Translations under genes and position numbers: made by a program | Shown here: in pieces, positions 1 through 12,146 of the stretch | How positions within the stretch are numbered: the first letter of the stretch is position 1 | How the letters are laid out: each line of letters begins with the position of its first letter | Notes under the pieces: model-generated | What the model saw: the letters and a program-made list of their open reading frames with translations, nothing else | Database searches by the model: none | What the model was told of the DNA's origin: nothing | NCBI GenBank assembly: GCA_009733575.1 | Contig: ML769486.1 | Location: 124,001-188,000, forward strand | Reading direction: 5' to 3' | DNA: 64,000 nucleotides | Origin: Gymnopus androsaceus JB14 | Taxonomy: Eukaryota; Basidiomycota; Agaricomycetes; Agaricales; Omphalotaceae

Positions 1-1887
1 TACCATCGATCCAATGCCCGTTATGGAGACAACGATCCAATTTGTTGGCCTCAGCTGTTCAATACAAATTATCCCTGGTACAGTGCCATCATGAGGAAGC
101 CTAAAAGTCTTACTTCCTTGGCCACTTTCATTATGTGGATTGATCTACGCGAAAGCAATATCAAATACACTGTTGAAGGATTATGGCGTAAGGAGGGAGT
201 GGTGAGGAATGAGCTTACCACTGAGTTAGAATCTCAGATTGAAGCTCTCAAACGTCGGTCGTTGTCCTGGCATCAGACCAATCGAGACGATTTCAGGCGT
301 AAGTTTGTTAAAGAGCATACGGACACCATCGATCTATGCCTCACTCATCTGAAAAACGTATCTGCGTTGATCAGAGCTCAGCAACTTGCACTCACCGAAC
401 TCCAGCGAGGTTTCCTGACAGTGCAGGCTGTTTTGGATTATACTGACTATGAGACTCGTGTTATCACCTCTGATGGACCTCTCACATTTCAAAGCAACAA
501 GATCGGAGCTTTTGTTTGGAATGACAGGGATGCTCGCACACTTTTCAACGCTGGACTTCCCATGTTTTTCATACGCGCTTGGAATGAATTCGACCGCCAG
601 ATTGTTGAAAAGTATACCTCCTTGCTGCAGCCGAAACTACCTGAAGTTCAGATGAGGCCAGCTGACCCTCCTTACCACACTATAACAATAGGTCAGGCTG
701 GTTCCGATGACAAGTTTAGTGCACTTCGCCAAGCCTCGATCCAGTGTTTCAACACTATCTCTCCTTTCCAAAACCTTCATATTCCAGGTGCTTATGCCTC
801 GTCTTATCAACTTGGTAATGGGCATATTATGGCTCCAGCGTCGTCTCCCTCTAGTCATATCCAGCCTTCTTCACAACTTTCTTCGCCTCACCACGGTCAG
901 CAACAGATCCATTCCCAATGCAGTCAAAACCCGAGAAAACCAAGAAAACCAAGAAAACCCAACACGAACTGTGAGTTCTTGTATTTCAATGTCTTGACTT
1001 CTGTCTAATCTTCTTCAACAGATAGCTCCCACTGTTCAGCGCGATACTTTTGCTGACTTACCTCCAGACAATCCCCTAGTCCCACCTGCCATCAGCGCCT
1101 GGAAAGATGCCAACAAGACCATTAACCAAAATGGTGTATTGCCGGGCAAAAGGTTGTCCGCTGTTCCCGATCCTGGTCTTTTCTTCGGTCTTCAACATCT
1201 CGATTGGCAGTCACCGTATCTCTCCATGTGGCAGCATTTTAGAGCCCATGGCTTGCTGCCTTGGAATCCGGTTGCTCTCCTCTCACAGTCGAACTTTGGC
1301 GCAAGATTCTTGCTTACGCATATCTTCAGCCAATTGAAGCAGGGCAGGTCATTTCTCCCAAAATGCAGGTCACCCTTGAGGCTAAAAAGCTTGTCCGCAA
1401 TGTTATTCTTTCGTACGATTCGCGTAAGACCCTTACGCCAGCATCTTCCACGTCAGCCTTTGATCCAGCCACTGCTCTCAAGTTAATTCGCGAGTTGTGT
1501 ATGATCAATTTTTGCTCTGAAGTTCTCTACGTTGATCAAGTGCTTGATACCAGCCAGCCTGTACCACAACAAACTTTGACCATGGCAGAGCTTGATGCTG
1601 CACGCGCTCAGCATCAATGCAATCGCATAACCCTGATCAACGGCATGTTCTCCTACAATAGCCTCCTCCCTCATGAGGACTACGACTTTGGTATAGCTGC
1701 AGCCGACTGGAATGACCATTATAATGCGCTCAAACACTTTTGGAATTTGCTCAATACGTGGCCTTTACAGAAACCGGCGATATGGCGACGTGGAATTGAT
1801 ATGGATCTCAGTCACAAACGGTTCGAACTCAATGAAGGGGCACAATGGGAAAGAAATTTGTACGAGGCAGCTTGGCATCGAGCATAG
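1..1887 (+). pseudogene. KDZ-associated protein of unknown function, left copy (partial, frameshifted)
   Basis: The reading frame is already open at base 1, so the 5' end lies outside the window. Exon 1 runs to 970, a 55-nt intron (GT at 971, AG at 1025) follows, and exon 2 starts at 1026; the same intron sits at the same codon in the second copy near 38.1 kb. Conserved stretches include GAFVWNDRDARTLFNAGLP, PPYHTITIGQAGSDDKF and VLPGKR..VPDPGLFFGLQH. Compared with the second copy, one base is missing near 1243, so residues after QHF continue in another frame (SPKMQVTLEAKKL onwards). The C-terminal ~28 codons are replaced by sequence from the 3' end of the opposing transposase gene. I recognise no catalytic domain. 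From memory it resembles a multi-copy family of basidiomycete hypothetical proteins found near KDZ transposases, but that needs a search. The two frame breaks show it is a pseudogene. Confidence 0.75.
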
Positions 1888-4800
1888 GCAACATGGCCAC
1901 TGGACCAAGCATGCCCATCTTGGTCGGTAACCGGACATGCAGCTGAGTTGGACCAAGCTGTTTCCATAGCTCGACAGGCATGATGATAGTTGAATAACTC
2001 CGCATGTATAGTTTCACGCACTTCACGCCAGCGTTGATCCTCTGCTTTCTTGCGGAAATAGTCGATTTGGTCACCTACTCAAAAGATTAGATGTGAAAAT
2101 GTATTGTGGGCAATACTAAACGCACATTCTTCCTCAAACTCAGAGAGATTTTGGCCCTGCCCACTCACACCGAACATCAGTCGCTTTGTCCAGATCCAGC
2201 CATCAGCCTTGATTTCCCGTTCCTTGCCCTTGTTGTTATCACGGTGGTGAGCAACGTCTGAACATAGATCAGTTAAGTACGAGTAAAACAGAAGTGAGTC
2301 ATACTTCTTTTCCGACGGGTGCCCTGTGTACCAGCCACCAGTGGTGCGTCTACTTCCACTTTGTCACCCCTGTCCGTGCTTTCACCCTCAGGGTCTTCAT
2401 CTTCTTCCTTGTCCTCTGCAAGCATCGTGTAAAGGGCACCATCAGTTTCACGCGAATCACCGAGCGCTTGCGGTCGCACAGTAGAATGTTGATATGTATC
2501 AGAAACTGTCATGGGGGGGAGTTCATCGGCCTGAGCAGCTCCAAGATCTAGCAAAGCCTTACGGACTCTGTTGTAGTTGTCAATACAGCAGTCCCGCTCC
2601 ACCACGATTCTCTGCAGTTTTAACTGGGACCAAGTATTAGCATTCGTTCCCCGCTCCTGCTTCTTTTGGTCATGAGTGATTGAGTAGCTCTTGGCGGCAT
2701 TCTGAACGGACTGGATACAGTCGTAGAGTTCACCTTCACGCATCTTGCTCTCAAGAGCTGCGAGATGTTCAAGGTCACGAGCTTGACGTTGGGAGGGGGT
2801 CATACCAGAGGGTAGAAGGAGGTCATCGTCTTCAGGATTGACGGTGTCATTGGTCAGTATTTTGTCGATGGATGGGATGATGGACTTCTGAGCCTTCCGG
2901 TATTCCGTGATGTGTTCCGTAAGAGTTTTGCATTGTTTCGCAATATCCTTCTTAACGGTTTCAGTTTGATTCAGAGTGAGTTGACCACGAATTTGTTGTC
3001 TACAATAGAGAATACGTTAGCATTGAAGCATACATAATGAACTTGATCGCATACTGTAGATGCTGAAGAGCTAAACCCTGTCGAATCATGAGCAGCTCCA
3101 AATTGCCTGCGTCCTCGTCGTCCTTGTCCGGAACCGCAGTTGCATTGTTGACTAAAAGATGTTGATAGACCTGTTCCTGCGAAGGTACTGTGATAGCTAG
3201 TGTTAGATACAAAAGCCTCACAGTGAACGAATTCACATACCTTTCGACTTGTGCTGATATATCCCTTTGATGATCCCATTCTCATAACGCTCCACTTGCT
3301 GGGCCTTCTCCTCCCATGAAGAAACCTTGTCATGATAGGAGAGACATGCCAAGAGAAATGATCTGTGCTTTTGATTCGAAAGCAAAACCGCATCCTTGTA
3401 GAGCTTTAAAAACAATTGGGGCATTTCGACATTCTTGCGGAAATTGTTGTAGGTGTAATGATCGGTGAGGACCTCCATACGATGACCAGCATTCATCTGT
3501 CTGACGGAGCCTCCGAGTTGGTTCAATTCTACCCATTGCTGTTCAACTGACTCGCCATGCTTGTGAGTTGCGCCAGGTATATACGCTGAGTTGAACTTGT
3601 ATATGCATTCCTTCAGATGATCCAGGATATGTAGCGCCGGGATCATTGGACGTAAGATGTTGATGAGGTTGACTAGGTGATGCCAGTCTTCGTTGCTCCA
3701 GAATCGTCTACACAGATTCACGCAGTATTGGCAGTTACAGTCATAGGAGAAGAGGAAGTCGCATGCGCCCAGATGACCATGAGGGCGTTTATGGTGGGTA
3801 TGAGAGAAAGCATGCTTCAGTGCATAATCAGAGAACTTGAAACTGGTGATGATCAATCAGCGCAATGAGTGAAAAGACCGAAAGAACTCCTTACCCTTCC
3901 TCTCTCTCTAGGTTCATAGAGGAACAGATAATGCAATGATTACATGAAACATTCACCACTCCAGAATGGCGCATGTTTTTGAATTTTTTCTTGTTCTGAT
4001 TATTTACAATTTTGAGATAATTACAACTCAATTTCTGTAAGAGAAGGTCAGCCGCAGTTGTACAACAGCATTCGAGATGCACTTCATTGTCATCGGCAGT
4101 CTTGTTCAAGTAAGCTTTGACCTTTTTCTGATCCGGAAAATACCCAATATTGTTGTTGGTGACGAGTGAGATATCGTCAGGGTCTGTATTCTTCATATAC
4201 TGGCCAAGGTGAAAATTGCCGTCCATGGTCTTTGAATCTTGATTCAGATGTCTATGGATTCCGCATTAGTGTGCAAGTTACCGATACTGTAACATGACCT
4301 ACTTGAGCTCCGGAGGTGTCTTCTCCCATCCTTTCTCCATGTTGAACCCATCTTCAGGGCACGCCAAGCAATATTGCACAATTGATCCCAGGGTCCAATG
4401 AGGAAATGAAGCAGACAAGTTGTGCGCTTGCCCACTCTGTCTATCGAGTCGCAGTTTGCGCCAGATACAAGTCGCCAACAAGAATTGAGCTCAAGGATCC
4501 TATTGAAGAGTCAGATGTGCTTCGACGGGCATAAAAAAGACTTACCGCAACTCCTTGAGTGAAGAACCCGTCCGAAAGGGTGCGCAGGGCATGGATGAAG
4601 TCGTAAGAAGACTTTCTTAGAGGCTAAATTGTGCTTTGAGAAGGCGTCCATGACTTCGAACATCATGATTGTTCTGGGCAATGTCATGGACCCAGGGAAC
4701 AATCGAACAGCCATCAGCTGCTGAACACGGTCGGGATCCCCATTGCAGCCGCAATAACGAATGCGAGTGCCATGGACTCCATTGGTATGCACTAGAGTGA

Positions 4801-5447
4801 CGATGTTGGAATTCGTAGGGTTTTTGCAGACAGAGCCGCGAGAGCAAGGGAGTTGGATACAATACTCTCCCTGTTTCGAGACAGGATATATCAACTGTGA
4901 GGTACCATCCATCGCTTTGGTACACCTTTGCCCAGTGGAAAGGATGATGCAAATGGTGCCGAATGAAGCACTGCTCGCAACTGGTCTGGTACTGGAAACA
5001 CTCGTCGCAAGCTACCAGACTGGTGGAGACCCGAGCCACATTGGCATAGCTCGTGAACCTTGGTGGTGGCTTCTCCAGCTAGCAGATGGAACTGCAGCTT
5101 AGGGAGGTTTTTGACATAATCCGACATGGTTTCAGCGGTCTATGCATTTGATTAGGCGATGAGAAGCTGCTATCGAAGTGCAAACATACCTGGGTGAGTT
5201 CCTTCGCTTTCTCAGCAGCCTTGACTTGCTCTTCTCTCTCCTCCTCCTCCTCAGAGTCCGGTTCTTCATCGGCAGGAGATGTTGTTTGCGCAGAGATCGA
5301 CGGTTGTGTTGTAGTCGATGGTTGTGCTTTGCGAGGCAGCTGTGAAAATGTCCGAGGAGGAGCACCGGCGATCGAGACAGCTTGCTTGGTGGCCTCTGCA
5401 GCGTCTCGCAGATAGCGTCTCTTGCGTTTAAGGTTGTTGGTCGACAT
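1868..5447 (-). pseudogene. KDZ transposase with CxC2 cysteine cluster, left copy (decayed)
   Basis: KDZ transposases are RNase H-fold DNA transposases with zinc-chelating clusters. The start at 5447 gives an acidic, lysine-rich N-terminus (MSTNNLKRKRRYL..., EEEEEREEQ), and exon 1 ends at 5190. The CxC2 region follows (LPKLQFHLLAGEA, CQCGSGL, then ACDECFQYQTSCEQCFIRHH), but in two frames, so there is a frameshift near 5010 and another near 4880. Downstream blocks remain readable: HLGQY..NTDP, NNQNKKKFKNMRHSGVVNVS, the YDCNCQYCVNLCRRF motif near 3720, and the GESVEQQWVELNQLGG segment near 3530 that matches the conserved acidic GE.VE..W motif. The 3' end is cut by a deletion that fuses it to the converging upstream gene near 1860. 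At least two frameshifts plus the truncation make it inactive. The intron and exon order matches the copy at 39.4-43.2 kb. Confidence 0.85.
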
Positions 5448-5808
5448 GCGAGAATAATGATGGTTGGAGATGGTCCACAGAAGTGAACAAGCCACTGACA
5501 AGCGTCAGAAAGCAAGTACCACAAGCTGTGATACAGCCGAGAAGGGGCCCATAGTGCAATAGAAGGGAGAGACAAGAGAAGGGAGGTCAAAGCAACTTAG
5601 TGCCCGAGTTCACATGGTCGCAGTTTAGGGCCGGTCCACAGTAGTCTTCACCGATGTTCGCTTTACGTTTACTTAGACTAATAACAGGCATAGGAGTAAT
5701 AAAGGCATGGATTTTGAGTAATAAAGGCATAGGTATGATCTATATGAAGGAACATCCACAATATAACGAGGCAAAATTTGGAACCATACAGAAATAATAG
5801 GATGATAA

Positions 5809-6666
5809 CTATTCAGGAGGTACATTTTCCTTCTCGCTGTCCGAACTATCGTCAGAACTCTCGCCGTCAGAAGTCTCATCCTCCGACGAGCTGGCTCGAT
5901 ATTCGGGGTGGTCGCTGTCGTAGATAGGAGGACTCTCAACGCGCGACATGCTCTCAGGTCTAGCAGCCAGCCACTGGTGAACATTCGTAGTGTCGAGAAT
6001 ATTCGTTGCTTGTGTTCGCTGGGGGCTAGAGAGCCATCCCGTATGCTCATATGTTCGTTGTTGTCTGGCTTGACTGGGAAGCTACTTAGCACAATATGCA
6101 TAATGAAAACAAGTTTCGACTCACCAGTAGCAAATATGCAACGATATTCAGATTCCGTGAGCTTGCTGCGAGTAATAGCGGTCCTGAGCTCCGGAATCAT
6201 CTCCTTTAAAACCCCTTCAAAGTCAATGATAACGCTGTCAAGGATCACAGCTCATAGGGGCCATTGATCAAGCCTGTTTGAGAGAACAAGAAGATGCCTC
6301 CTGAAAGTCTTGAGAATAAGCACAACCGTGGGGTCAACGGAACCGACACGGCGATATAAAGGTAGATAGTCTGCAGCATAGATATCAGTAATATGCTGAA
6401 CGACCACTGAGTGTAAACTGACCATGTCCTGTACGTGCACATTTGCATGGAATGGGTTGTTTACGTAGAACAGCCAGAAGAAGAGGAATACGCTCATGAA
6501 CAATCGGATCGAGTGAGTTGACAATCGCACGGATATGAGGTATATTGTCTACGTTGGTATCGGGAATGTCGTGCACGGCTGTCTGGATGTCCTCAACAGT
6601 AGAGAGAGCGTGATTGAGGTACCTGCGAGCCTTGGAGTACGTCGCGAGAATGAGAGTGTTGGTCAT
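5809..6666 (-). pseudogene. KDZ-associated small protein, left copy (nonsense and frameshift)
   Basis: This is a three-exon gene homologous to the intact 240-aa gene at 43.6-44.4 kb. It starts at 6666 with MTNTLILATYSKARRYLNHA. The first intron lies after GHG near 6423 and the second after the IFATG codons near 6125. In place of the CGA arginine codon of the other copy (WPLRGV) this copy has TGA near 6245, so translation would stop mid-protein. The tail is shifted relative to the other copy: DTTNVHQWLAARPESMSRV reads in another frame. No known domain is visible; the protein is helical at the N-terminus and acidic at the C-terminus (SDDSSDSEKE). It sits directly upstream of and in line with the transposase, as in the second element, so it is a regular part of this KDZ element type. 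Confidence 0.7.
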
Positions 6667-6729
6667 GATGCTGAGAGGAGATGGAATTTGGGTGAATGTT
6701 ATCCGTGGACGCGCTTTTAACACTTACAG

Positions 6730-7303
6730 ACAATAAGGTCAAAGCAGATGGCCCACGCCAGTCAGCCAAAGCCACCAGACCACACAACCAACAAGAAGTT
6801 GGTAAGGCACAGCCAGCAAGAAGTTGTCTGTGACTGAAAGAACATGCGTTCTTTCATGGGGAGGAGTCATGAGAGCGAAGATGAGAGTCAAGATGAGAGC
6901 GAAGATGACCATGTGATCACATGATCACACGATCATTTCCAATGATCGTTCACACATTCCTATTCTGCTTCCTACCTTTTCCTCTCTCTCGCCCTCTTCT
7001 CATTCTGTGATTGCTTCCTCGGCGATCTGCACCTTCAACGCAGGTTGAAGGCTATCTATGTAGTCTCCTGGACTACTATTTCATTCTCAGTAGGCTTCAA
7101 GACGAGGTCAGGATGGCATTTTTTGCGCCTGGCCAAGGGCAAATTAGCTTGGACCAGCAACCATTGTGTTCGAGTGGCTTTTGGTCAAAGTAGGTGGCCC
7201 GTTACTACTTCTATTGTTCCGAACAGCTCTGAACGTATAAAAGCAGCTCGGTCATATTCTCGTTCGCCTTACGACCCACATTTTTTCAACGACCATCAGC
7301 AAA
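6730..7303. other. Divergent intergenic region between small gene and HMG gene
   Basis: About 570 bases separate the start of the minus-strand small gene from the plus-strand HMG gene, so both promoters should lie here. A cluster of gatc-containing short inverted repeats occurs at about 6912-6950 (ATGATCACATGATCACACGA). A CT-rich tract lies at 6965-7010. No gene was recognised. Confidence 0.4.
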
Positions 7304-7348
7304 ATGGAAATCGCACCACCCACGAACACACCCCCTCCGCAATACACT

Positions 7349-7381
<33 letters not shown>

Positions 7382-9644
7382 GCTCCAAAAAAGAGGGGAG
7401 AGGCTACGGATATCCGCCCCAAGGTGGTGACCCTAATTAGAAGGCAGTTACCTCTCGCTTTTCGAAGAGAAAGTCAAGAAGCACGACCAAAAGCTTACTG
7501 GGAGCACAGTCGTCGATGACTGGCGTCGCATGACTTCAGATCAGATCTATGCCTTAATTGAAGCTGGAACGCCACCCTTTGAGAATATCACACTGTCAGC
7601 AGGGATGAGGAAGGCGAATCTGGGCGTAAGCAGCATTTCTTCTGTTCTTTTTCAAAGGACTAACTTCGTGTTTTCCGTAGGCAATTAATCGTGTTTTCCT
7701 CAATCATTACCACGTCAAGTTGAAGAAGGCAGATGCTAGTGGAGCCAGCGGGGACACCGTGCTCTCGCATCAGGATGCTATGAAGATTATTGAGAGTTTG
7801 CAAGAACTCTAAGTTGCGAATACAGGCCGAGAATTATTCAAGTTGGAAATGGCGGACGATATCCAACAACGGGTCAACCAAAGCGAGAACTACCAGACAG
7901 TAGTGAAGAGCATGTGGGACGAGTTGACAGAGGAGAAACGTGCTCGGTGGAACGAAAAGGCAAAACAGGTGGACGTTGCTGGGTGAGACATTTCTCTGGA
8001 GCTGCTTCTATATTTGCTAACCATGACCTTCTTTATAGTGACCAAAGCAGGCTGATTGTAGCTCTTCCGATACTCTTCAAGGCCCTTGCGGCAGCAGGCC
8101 GCGTAGGACCACTAGAAGCAATGGTTCTATTCTCTTATCATGACGAAAAACAAGTGGTGCACACGAACAGTAGTTTTGGTCTCACTATAATGACTCATTC
8201 AAGCTGAGAATTGGTCATGCTAGGTTCTCGGCAGGATCCAGTGGACAGAATTACAGGGCGGAAACTGGCGAAGAGCAATTCGACAAGCTCTTTGTGCACC
8301 CGTTTCACAAGTGGGCGTCTGAAGCCTTGCCTGCTGTCGAAGGAGGAGATGTGTTCTCATACGAATGAAGAAGGCTTTCCTATCTTTCCGGATGTCGAAC
8401 TCAGCGAATTGACAGGGAAAGATGTTCAAATATTAGTGCGAGGTTTTTTGACCAAGATCTGGGGTGAGTGCTGAATCAAATGACAGTCTTTACACCGTAT
8501 TAATTGACTATTCAGGAACTCAATACAATGGGAGCGAGATTCCTTGGGAGAAGATCAACACAGAGCCGCTCTCCTTCTACGACAAACAAAAGTTCAAGCT
8601 CCCTTTCCCACTGTCTGACCCTCGAGCAATGTCTGGGGGAAAAGCAATGGCTTTAGCTGAATATTTCCAGGAGCAGGGGTCTGTGTTCCGTTTTCAACAA
8701 CCTTCCGCTCGCCCTCCAGCAACTGCGTCCGTTGCATCGACTTCAGGAAGTGCTGTCACTCCTGCTCATCCTATCCCCAGTGCTTCAACTGAGGGCAGCG
8801 AAGACACCGCTACTCCTGTGGCCACTGCTACTGCTCCCACCATCAGGTTGACTTCAGGAAGTGAATGTGCTTTAACTCCTGTTGATGCTACGGCCAATGG
8901 TTCCACTGGCGGCAGCAATGCTGCTACTATTCCTGTAGCTACCGGCTCCATTCGAGTTGACTCCCGAAGTCGAACGCGCCATCACACCTCTTGCCGTTTC
9001 CTACCCATCGACGCCGGGAAGTACTTTGACTGCCACAGGTCAAGCTGCTCCCGCTTCACCCGCTCCTCCTACTCCCCCCATGCCTTCAACCTCGGGAACT
9101 GGCGGCAGCAATGCTGCTATTACTCCTATAGCTGCCGGCTCCATCGAGTCAACTTCAGGAGTCAACCTGTTGCCGTTTCCTACCCATTGCAACGCTGGGA
9201 ACCACTTCGACTGCCACAGGTCAAGCTGCTCCGGCTTCACCCACTCCTCCTACTCCCCCCATGCCTTCAACCTCAGGAACTGGCAGCCTGGCTGCGTCTC
9301 CAATTGGTCCGGCTTCATTGACAAGTAAAGCCTTGGCGACATCTGGTGGTAGAAAGGGCAACGTAGCCGATGCGCAGAGAAGTAACAGGGTTCGTCTGAC
9401 TGCAAAGGCTAAAATGGGCACTTCCGAGGAGGCAGGTCTCTCTGGCACCACAGCTCCACCTAAAGGCAAGAAGCAATCCAGGTTTTGGACCTACGAAACT
9501 GTTCTGGTAGACGGTCCTGCTGAGACAACAATGGATGAGGGTGCCGTGGGGACATCTAGAAAGCGTGGACGTCCAGCGAAGAATGGGGAGGGCATGGAGG
9601 ACGCGAACGGTTTGCAGGCAGCCAGGAAAAAGAAGAGGACTTGA
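7304..9644 (+). pseudogene. KDZ-associated divergent HMG-box / AT-hook protein, left copy
   Basis: The start at 7304 gives a proline-rich N-terminus (MEIAPPTNTPPPQYTPPAPAP). A 55-nt intron lies at 7626-7680. The HMG-like core is visible near 7860-7970 as NYQTVVKSMWDELTEEKR followed by ARWNEKAKQ, the typical pattern of box helices 2 and 3. Next come a conserved block (IFPDVELSELTGKDVQILV, near 8390), a low-complexity region of repeated TPPMPSTSGTGGSN-like units (8700-9290), and a C-terminal AT-hook RKRGRPAKN with a basic tail (9550-9640). Divergent HMG proteins are known companions of fungal KDZ transposons. Exon 1 has one extra base near 7440-7475 relative to the second copy, an in-frame TAA lies near 7810, and the low-complexity part changes frame near 8980, so this copy is broken. 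It lies at the right end of this element, reading outward. Confidence 0.7.
8700..9290 (+). repeat. Coding minisatellite (Pro/Thr/Ser repeats) in HMG gene, left copy
   Basis: Degenerate units containing ACTCCTCC, GCTTCAAC and GGCAGCAATGCTGCT recur at roughly 100-180-base spacing. They encode Ser/Thr/Pro/Ala-rich peptide repeats and match in kind the repeat array in the second HMG copy at 34.06-34.70 kb. Confidence 0.6.
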
Positions 9645-9645
9645 C

Positions 9646-9830
9646 CGACGATGGTTCAACATGTTGAATGGGACACTAATTATGAATGTATTCCGATTCT
9701 CATATTTCAATAGTATGTCCTTTTTATTATGCTCAACTCCTGTTCAACACGTCTGCCTGACGTTTGTTGAACATTGTTCAACGGACGGGCCGCACATGCT
9801 TAACCATTAACATCTTGAGACATAAGACGG
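9646..9830. repeat. Subterminal GTTCAAC/GTTGAAC motif cluster, probable right end of left KDZ element
   Basis: Immediately after the HMG stop codon the 7-mers GTTCAAC and GTTGAAC occur several times in both orientations (9655, 9737, 9767, 9775). The second KDZ element has analogous GTTTAAC arrays just outside its HMG gene. No matching opposite end is available because the element runs off the window start. Confidence 0.4.
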
Positions 9831-10060
9831 GGAGATGTGAACAAATATCCAGGACTAATGGAATAAGCAGACTTGTTCATGGACTGCACAAAATTCCATG
9901 CTACTCTAAGTTCACAAGTACCATTAGCATCTGTGAGTATAATCAGAGCACACGCTCACTTACAGGATAGCATTTGAAGAGTGATAGTTTGGTAAGGGCC
10001 AGTGCTATAGGCTCCAGCGGTGTAATTGTGGCTTCCATAATACACAGTGTCTGATCGTGC

Positions 10061-10423
10061 TGTTGGAATATCAAAGGTAAATGTATGTCATCAAATTATA
10101 CATGGAACGCTTTCTCGTAGTCTCCACTTGTTTGTATCACCATCCCATGCACTCCACTGTTATCGTCTCGCAGAATCCACTCAGTCTCTTGCCATATCCA
10201 CTTGCTCTCTCGTAGTACCCACTTTACTGTATGGACAGTAGCCACACATATTCACGCAGTAGCCACTTGCCCGATATATTGTTTGTACTTAGGACTGTAT
10301 ATAAAGCCTAGTTCCATACCCTGTAATACCATTGTCATCCCCCATCGATCTGTGTGATTGCTACTACTAAGTCCTGTGTGGACTTACTGCTGCTACTTCC
10401 TATTTAGGAACGTAACTCTAATA
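10061..10423. mobile_element. Solo LTR, probably Copia-like
   Basis: The 363-bp segment begins TGTTGGAATATC and ends CTCTAATA. The five bases CGTGC occur directly before it (10056-10060) and directly after it (10424-10428), a perfect 5-bp target-site duplication. A TATA motif (TATATAAAG, 10298-10306) is placed as expected for an LTR promoter. No internal region or second LTR is nearby, so this is a solo LTR left by recombination. The last two bases are TA rather than the canonical CA. The Copia assignment rests only on the TGTTGGAATATC start and is tentative. Confidence 0.75.
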
Positions 10424-11374
10424 CGTGCAGCTTGCGGAACGCAGAGCAAAATTAAGAATGAAAAAAGTTTGTGAGGAATGGCCATTGGCTGATAGATGTA
10501 AGCAAGCAGGAGGGGAAAGGTGAAAAGCAACAAGATGGTTTTTTTAGTTATCAGCAACCGCAGCTCAAGAAGAAGAGAAGCCGAAGCTCATGGTGAGTGT
10601 CAGCCCTGTTGGGAGTGCAGTCAATGTTTGAGATAATATCCAAATGTTCATTTTTTGATCACTTCAAGCTGAGGAAACTTCAAAGTTCAAGTTGGCTTCA
10701 AGGAGATGAGAGAAGCACGTGGGCCACATGTCATGCATGTTCCACAGGTGTGATGTAATGCATCTTTTCATTCTTCTTGCACTTCTAATGAGTACCGGCA
10801 ATGCCTGCAAAATCAGTGTCTGCTTGTACATATTTGTTTTGTGCCATAAATTAGGCAATTGGTGCGCAGATAGTTTGGTTTGTACAGACTTGAAAATACA
10901 GACTTGAAAATATAGTCAAGCATATAATTTTTTTTGCATGATATACTGAGAAAGTTGTCTTACTTGAAGTGTTGGAAGCAGATCTTTAAGATCTCTCTTT
11001 TCAAATTTCATGTAACTGAAGATTCCACCAGCCGAAGACAATAGGGCACATTATAAAAATTCTACTTCCAAGACTTCAAATTAAACACTAAGCTTATCTA
11101 GATGCATTTGACCCAAAGGGAATTGGTGGAGATTTGAGAGCTGCAGGACACAAACAATTTTCAGTGAGATCAGGCTTTGGAATTGAGCACTTCATCAGAA
11201 TATTGGGTGAAACAGGGATGGAACCATTGGATTTTATGACTATCTCATAATTTTACTTACAGGTATTGTATATATAGCCAAATCGTTTCTTAATTGTAGT
11301 TTTTGAGCTTCAAATGAGCCATATGTACAGTGAAAGCAATGTTGAAGGTATTGTGACTTCAATGCATGAATTTA
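10424..11374. other. Gene-free stretch with an inverted-repeat fragment
   Basis: No gene was recognised. Bases 10786-10855 match the reverse complement of about 12088-12150 (shared TGCCTGCAAAATC and TATTTGTTTTGTG), so part of this stretch belongs to a larger inverted-repeat structure around the fold-back MITE. Confidence 0.4.
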
Positions 11375-12084
11375 CAGTGGCGGCGCTTAATAATGCAACA
11401 CAAAATTTGGCCATATCTTGCTCAGTTCTTGACCAATTCCTTAGGTCTAAGTTGTGGACTTAAACTTTCATATATTTAGTAGATGATTCCAACTATAAAA
11501 AGTACCAAATTTAGTAACTGCACAAGAACAATGCAAATACAACAGTAATTTGCAACCCCCCAAAACTAGAGGAGTGGGAAATTTTTTGAGGAGCTTTGAG
11601 TGAACACCAATGGATTCTCCATGAAAAATAGAGTACTCTACCCTCTTACACCTAGTAACTTTAATGGCTGGTTCCCGAGATATTGAGACTTCAAAAACGC
11701 TATTTTTGGCCTTTTCAGCCTTTTCGCCCTATTTTTGCTCCGAAAGCCCCAAAATGGCCATTTTGTATCAGCCATATCTCAGGAACCAGTGATCCAAATC
11801 ACTAGCTGTAAGAGAGTGGGGTATTCTATTTTTCATGGAGAATCCATTGGTGGTCGCTTGAAGGTCCTCAAAAAATTTCCCACTCCTCTAGTTTTGGGAG
11901 ATTGCAAATTACTGCTGTATTTGCATTGTTCTTGTGCAGTTACTATATTTGGTACTGTTTATAGCTGGAATCATCTACTACAGATCTGAAAGTTTAAGTC
12001 CACAACTTAGACCTAAGGAATTGGTTAAGAACTGAGCAAGATATGGCCAAATTTCATGTGTTGCATTATTAAGTGCCACCACTG
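11375..12084. mobile_element. Fold-back mariner-type MITE, 710 bp
   Basis: The element starts CAGTGGCGGCGCTTAATAAT and ends with the near-complement (ATTATTAAGTGCCACCACTG). It is flanked on both sides by TA (11373-11374, 12085-12086). The two arms of about 310-330 bp are inverted copies of each other with roughly 90% similarity by eye, including the shared CCACTCCTCTAGTTTTG and CAATGCAAATAC blocks. The centre lies near 11730. TA target duplications and CAGTGG ends are typical of Tc1/mariner-type elements. It has no coding capacity. Confidence 0.85.
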
Positions 12085-12146
12085 TATAGCACAAAACAAA
12101 TATTTACAAACAGACACCGATTTTGCAGGCATTGCCAGTACTCACT

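Noticed and set aside
4761..5102. Plus-strand 113-codon open frame within the left transposase
   Set aside because: It lies antisense to the conserved CxC2 region and has no domain; it is a shadow of the minus-strand gene.
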